From an uncultured bacterium (GTDB lineage Bacteria > Planctomycetota > UBA1135 > GCA-002686595), in contig CADEGS010000086.1 in assembly GCA_902826945.1 (NCBI GenBank), forward strand, positions 1-16,427: 16,427 bases of DNA, given 5' to 3'. Numbering within the stretch: the stretch's first letter is position 1; each line of letters begins with the position of its first letter. The notes beneath the pieces are model-generated. The model made no database searches and was not told the DNA's origin. It was given only the letters and a program-made list of their open reading frames with translations. This document shows positions 13,906-16,427 of the stretch, in pieces. A program made the position numbers and the translations under genes.

Positions 13906-14244
13906 CTAGCCCTTGGTGCTGGCCTCGACCTTCAAGGCCACGTGGTCCTCGTGCGACACCGTGACCTTGGTCCCGGCCGCGAGCAGACGCGTCGCGTCCA
14001 CCTCCTGGCCGTCGAGAACGAACTTGGTCTTCGCGTCGAAGGAGAGCGTCGTCTCCTTGCCGTCGGCGTCCGCCAGGCGGAACGACTTCCCTTCGACGTC
14101 CGCGGAGCGGACGGTGCCGCTGACGCGCTCGGCCGACGGTTGCTCGAGTGCCTGAGAGGCTCCGCCGACCTCGACCTTGGGGGCCGCGAGAGCGGCCGAC
14201 GCCGAGAGCGTGCAAGCGAGGGCGGTGATCACGATGCTGCGCAT
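13906..14244 (-). CDS. Small exported beta-rich protein (DUF5666-like)
   Basis: The 112-residue protein has a Sec signal peptide, MRSIVITALACTLSASAALA, with cleavage ALA|AP after residue 20. The 92-residue mature part reads as a single small beta-barrel-like domain: VSGTVRSADVEGKSFRLADA (from about 41), ETTLSFDAKTKFVLDG (about 64-79), then ATRLLAAGTKVTVSHEDHVA. This layout (GTV-x-x-x-D ... T-K-x-x-x-x-G ... L-x-x-G-x-x-V-x-V) resembles DUF5666 and other OB-like periplasmic proteins such as CusF; I cannot distinguish these by eye, and no metal-binding Met/Cys cluster is present. It lies on the same strand downstream of a two-component system, beyond a 98-base gap with regulator-box-like repeats, and has a good Shine-Dalgarno. 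It may be a target or accessory of that system. Confidence 0.82.
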   Translation of the reverse strand: MRSIVITALACTLSASAALAAPKVEVGGASQALEQPSAERVSGTVRSADVEGKSFRLADADGKETTLSFDAKTKFVLDGQEVDATRLLAAGTKVTVSHEDHVALKVEASTKG

Positions 14245-14251
14245 GGTTCGT

Positions 14252-14256
14252 CTCCT
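14252..14256 (-). promoter_or_regulatory. Strong Shine-Dalgarno for the small exported protein
   Basis: On the minus strand AGGAG lies 7 bases before the ATG at 14244. It is one of the few clear Shine-Dalgarno sequences in this window and confirms the start. It also implies a real 5' leader, unlike the short-leader genes elsewhere here. Confidence 0.7.
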
Positions 14257-14287
14257 GAGCCTTTCCGGCGGCTCGTCCGCCAGACCT

Positions 14288-14301
14288 GCCTACATGTAGG
14301 C
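14288..14301. promoter_or_regulatory. Perfect 14-base palindrome, possible operator
   Basis: GCCTACATGTAGGC is a perfect palindrome 43 bases upstream of the small exported protein's start and 41 bases after the histidine kinase stop. It contains TACATG, which could serve as a -10 on the minus strand (14298-14293). It lacks the T-tract of a terminator and is locally A/T-richer than the region, so a protein-binding site or promoter core is more likely. Confidence 0.5.
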
Positions 14302-14309
14302 TCGCGCCG

Positions 14310-14335
14310 TGAGAGGGCGCTGAAGGCGGGGTGAA
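14310..14335 (-). promoter_or_regulatory. Three direct repeats at 11-base spacing (putative response-regulator boxes)
   Basis: Reading the minus strand, TTCA (14335-14332), TTCA (14324-14321) and CTCA (14313-14310) start exactly 11 bases apart. OmpR/PhoB-family regulators bind head-to-tail sites with an 11-base period, often replacing the -35 region. The boxes sit just upstream of the palindrome/-10-like TACATG and the small exported protein, directly downstream of a kinase gene whose partner is an OmpR/PhoB-type regulator. The repeats are short, so this is suggestive only. Confidence 0.4.
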
Positions 14336-14342
14336 ATCGCCC

Positions 14343-15878
14343 TCATGTGGCGCCGTTCCCCGCGTCGGCCCCGCGCGAGCGGGGCAGGTCGACGGTGAAC
14401 TCGGCGCCCCCGCCGGGCAGGTTGGCGGCCGCGACGCGACCGCCGTGCAGCTCGGCGACCTCGCGCGCGATCGAGAGCCCGATCCCCGTGCCGCGCTTGC
14501 CGCGCGGATCGGCCCAGCCGACGAAGCGGTCGAAGACACGCTCCAGGAGCTCGGACGGGATGCCCGGTCCCTCGTCCCGCACGCGGAAGACGACGCGCTC
14601 GTCCTGCGCGGCTGCCTGCACGCGCACGGTCGAGCCGGCGGGGGAGAAGCGGATCGCGTTGCGCACGAGGTTCTCGAGCATCGTCACGAGCAGCGCGGCG
14701 TCGCCCCACAGCCGCGGCGGGTCGGCGTCGGGCGCCTCGCCGCTGACCTGCGGGGCGAGGTGCACGCCGTGCGACGCCGCCAGGGCGCTCGTGTGGCGCA
14801 CCGCGTCGAGCAGGACGTCGATCGCGTCGAGCTCGTCCGCCGCTTCCAGGCGCTGCGCGCGCGACTGGTCGGCCAGCGCCAGGAAGGTCTCGACCAGCCG
14901 GCCGAGGCGCTGCGTCTCCTCCTCGACGCTGGCGGCGAAGGCCTGCAGCGCCTCGCGCTCGGCCGGGCCGTCGAGCAGGAGCTGCGACTGCGAGCGCAGG
15001 ACGGCGATCGGCGTGCGCAGCTCGTGGGAGACGTTGCTGATGAACTGCTCCTGGGCCCGGTAGCCCGTCTCCAGCCGGCCCAGCGCGAGGTTGAGCTCGC
15101 GCTGCAGGGCGGAGACCTCCTCGTCGGTCGAGCCGAGCACGATGCGCTCGCTGAGGCGCGAGGGCGACACGTCGCGCGCCGCGTGCGAGAGGCGCAGGAG
15201 CGGCTGCACCGCGCGCCCGGAGATCGTCCAGGCCGCGAGCAGCGCGGCCAGCGAGGCGAGCGGCACGCCCAGCACGAACAGGTCCAGGAAGGGCCGCAGC
15301 GCGCCCTCGATCTCCTGCGCCCGGACGGCCGCCTGCAGGTAGGACGTGCCCGCCTGCAGGACGGGGCGCGGGGCGCCGTCGGCCTCCTGCGCCCGCGCGG
15401 CGCCCTGCAGGGCGGGGGTGCCGCGAAAGGGCAGCGTGAGCACGTACACGCGCGCCGCGCCGGGCACGATGGCGCGCGCGCGCTCGCCGACGATCGAGGT
15501 CAGGTCCGCGCCCAGCGGCCCGGCCTGGGTGGCCTCGCTGCCGGTCCACGGCAGGCTGGCGGCGGCGCCGGGCGGCAGCTCGACCAGCGGCTCGCCGCGC
15601 TCGTTGCGCAAGACGAGGCACTCGAAGCGCGCCTCGTAGGGCAGGAGGTCCCGGATCGTCTCGGGGCGCAGCTCCGCCCTCGCGACCAGCAGGTTGTCCA
15701 CCGTGGTGCTCGCCGCCTCCTCGATCCGGCGCCGGTTCGAGGCCAGGACGACGTCGCGGCGCAGCAGCACGACCGCGACGAGCAGGAGCGCGTGCAGGAT
15801 CGAGAAGAAGGCCAGGAACCACAGCGTGAGCTTCAGGCGCAGCGAGCGCGCGGTCCCACGCCGCGTGGCGGGCTTCAT
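14343..15878 (-). CDS. Sensor histidine kinase (HisKA type, CusS-like)
   Basis: The 511-residue inner-membrane kinase senses an envelope signal and phosphorylates the adjacent response regulator. TM1 is at about 17-39 (LTLWFLAFFSILHALLLVAV), a periplasmic sensor spans about 40-198, and TM2 is about 199-219 (LFVLGVPLASLAALLAAW). A HAMP-like linker follows (about 220-272, VQPLLRLSHAARDVS). The HisKA box is FISNVSHELRTPIAVLRS with phospho-acceptor His285. The HATPase domain has LENLVRNAIRFSP (N box, about 401-413), DEGPGI (G1, 435-440), and KRGTGIGLSI (G2, 461-470). The juxtamembrane layout is typical of heavy-metal-type CusS kinases, but ligand residues cannot be identified. The ATG at 15878 overlaps the regulator stop (ATGA). 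An extra 24-residue duplicated segment precedes TM2. Confidence 0.93.
   Translation of the reverse strand: MKPATRRGTARSLRLKLTLWFLAFFSILHALLLVAVVLLRRDVVLASNRRRIEEAASTTVDNLLVARAELRPETIRDLLPYEARFECLVLRNERGEPLVELPPGAAASLPWTGSEATQAGPLGADLTSIVGERARAIVPGAARVYVLTLPFRGTPALQGAARAQEADGAPRPVLQAGTSYLQAAVRAQEIEGALRPFLDLFVLGVPLASLAALLAAWTISGRAVQPLLRLSHAARDVSPSRLSERIVLGSTDEEVSALQRELNLALGRLETGYRAQEQFISNVSHELRTPIAVLRSQSQLLLDGPAEREALQAFAASVEEETQRLGRLVETFLALADQSRAQRLEAADELDAIDVLLDAVRHTSALAASHGVHLAPQVSGEAPDADPPRLWGDAALLVTMLENLVRNAIRFSPAGSTVRVQAAAQDERVVFRVRDEGPGIPSELLERVFDRFVGWADPRGKRGTGIGLSIAREVAELHGGRVAAANLPGGGAEFTVDLPRSRGADAGNGAT
15267..15410 (-). repeat. 72-base tandem duplication inside the histidine kinase
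   Basis: Two adjacent 72-base units (15410-15339 and 15338-15267) encode 24-residue copies: LQGAARAQEADGAPRPVLQ... (157-180) and LQAAVRAQEIEGALRPFLD... (181-204). Both begin CTGCAG and share blocks such as CGGGCGCAGGAG. Eleven of the first 16 residues are identical. The second copy is the usual helix entering TM2; the first looks inserted. Confidence 0.75.
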
Positions 15879-16427
15879 GTCCCGGGCGCGCCGAAGCGGT
15901 AGCCCACGCCGATCACGGTGTGGATGAGCGGCGCCTCGAAGCCCTTGTCCACCTTCTTGCGCAGGGTCGAGATGTAGACGTCGATCAGGTTGCTCGAGGC
16001 GTCGTGGTCGATGTCCCACACCTTGCGCGCGATGGCGCTGCGCGAGAGCGGACGGTCGGGGTTGCGCACCAGGTACTCGAGCAGGGCGAACTCCTTGGGG
16101 GAGAGCTTGATCGCCTCGCCGGCGCGCTCCACCCGGCGCCCGATCAGGTCCACGGTGAGGTCGCCGTAGGAGAGGCGCGCCGACTCGCCGGCCTGGCCGC
16201 GGCGCAGGAGGGCGCGCACGCGCGCGTGCAGCTCCTCCAGATCGAAGGGCTTCGTGACGTAGTCGTCCGCGCCGACGTCCAGCCCGCGCACCTTGTGCTG
16301 CACGCCCGACAGCGCGGTGAGCATCAGGACCGGCGTGGCGAGCCCGCGCCGGCGCAGGTTGCGGCAGACCTCGAGCCCGTCGCGGTCGGGCAGCATCAGG
16401 TCCAGGAGGACCAGGTCGTAGGGCTCG
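15875..16427 (-). CDS. OmpR/PhoB-family response regulator (partial, N-terminus beyond right edge)
   Basis: 183 C-terminal residues are present; roughly the first 45 lie outside the window. The receiver domain enters at EPYDLVLLDLMLPDRDGLEV, where the ninth visible residue is the phospho-acceptor Asp. It continues with the switch Thr in VLMLTA and the conserved Lys in VTKPFDLEEL. The second half is a winged-helix DNA-binding domain: GDLTVDLIGRRVERAGEAIK, then LSPKEFALLEYLVRNPDRPLS, the recognition helix in SSNLIDVYISTLRKKVDKG, and the wing IHTVIGVGYRFG. This is the CusR/CopR/PhoB type. Its stop overlaps the kinase start as ATGA, so the pair is co-translated. Confidence 0.95.
   Translation of the reverse strand, partial: EPYDLVLLDLMLPDRDGLEVCRNLRRRGLATPVLMLTALSGVQHKVRGLDVGADDYVTKPFDLEELHARVRALLRRGQAGESARLSYGDLTVDLIGRRVERAGEAIKLSPKEFALLEYLVRNPDRPLSRSAIARKVWDIDHDASSNLIDVYISTLRKKVDKGFEAPLIHTVIGVGYRFGAPGT

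Noticed and set aside
1..16427. tRNA, rRNA, CRISPR, insertion sequence, prophage or toxin-antitoxin genes
   Set aside because: No clover-leaf, spacer-repeat array, transposase, integrase or small toxin/antitoxin motif was found on either strand by eye.

Overview
The window is very GC-rich bacterial chromosome, densely packed, with short intergenic gaps and many 4-base start/stop overlaps. Four features suggest a Planctomycetota-type (or less likely Myxococcota-type) bacterium: the extreme GC content, a secreted FG-GAP propeller protein with a beta-rich C-terminal domain of the kind common in planctomycetes, several small lipoproteins of unknown family, and few visible Shine-Dalgarno sequences. 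The lineage is inferred from style only; no rRNA is present. I see no tRNA, rRNA, IS element, phage gene or CRISPR array. All 14 genes look intact, except that the first and last are cut by the window edges.

Layout. (1) 1-2299, minus strand: a 504-residue lipoprotein built of 16 proline-centred aromatic repeats, followed 4 bases later by an MlaE-type lipid-transport permease that runs to the left edge. (2) 2393-5398, plus strand, divergent from the first: a four-gene operon (trpS, small lipoprotein, TPR lipoprotein, dtd) in which every junction is a 4-base ATGA or GTGA overlap. (3) 5503-5910: an HU-family nucleoid protein with an unusual tail. (4) 6194-7882: a secreted FG-GAP repeat protein. 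(5) 7885-9081, minus strand: a cystathionine gamma-synthase/lyase, whose stop lies 2 bases from the preceding convergent stop. (6) 9141-12451, plus strand: a MutS2 without the Smr domain, then aroC. (7) 12582-13829: a lipoprotein with two PRC-barrel-like domains. (8) 13906-16427, minus strand: an OmpR/PhoB-type response regulator (cut by the right edge), its histidine kinase, and, beyond a 98-base gap, a small exported protein.

How the genes may work together. The repeat lipoprotein and MlaE permease are probably co-expressed parts of envelope lipid trafficking. trpS and dtd form a logical charging/proofreading pair, since DTD removes D-amino acids, including D-Trp, from tRNA. The response regulator, kinase and small exported protein look like a sensory unit: the gap before the exported protein holds three 11-base-phased direct repeats of the kind OmpR/PhoB regulators bind, followed by a 14-base perfect palindrome. 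Several genes have a -10-like hexamer only 8-14 bases before the start codon and no Shine-Dalgarno, which suggests leaderless or short-leader mRNAs.

The strongest candidates for something undescribed are the proline/tryptophan-repeat lipoprotein linked to MlaE and the putative regulator-box/palindrome promoter of the small exported protein.
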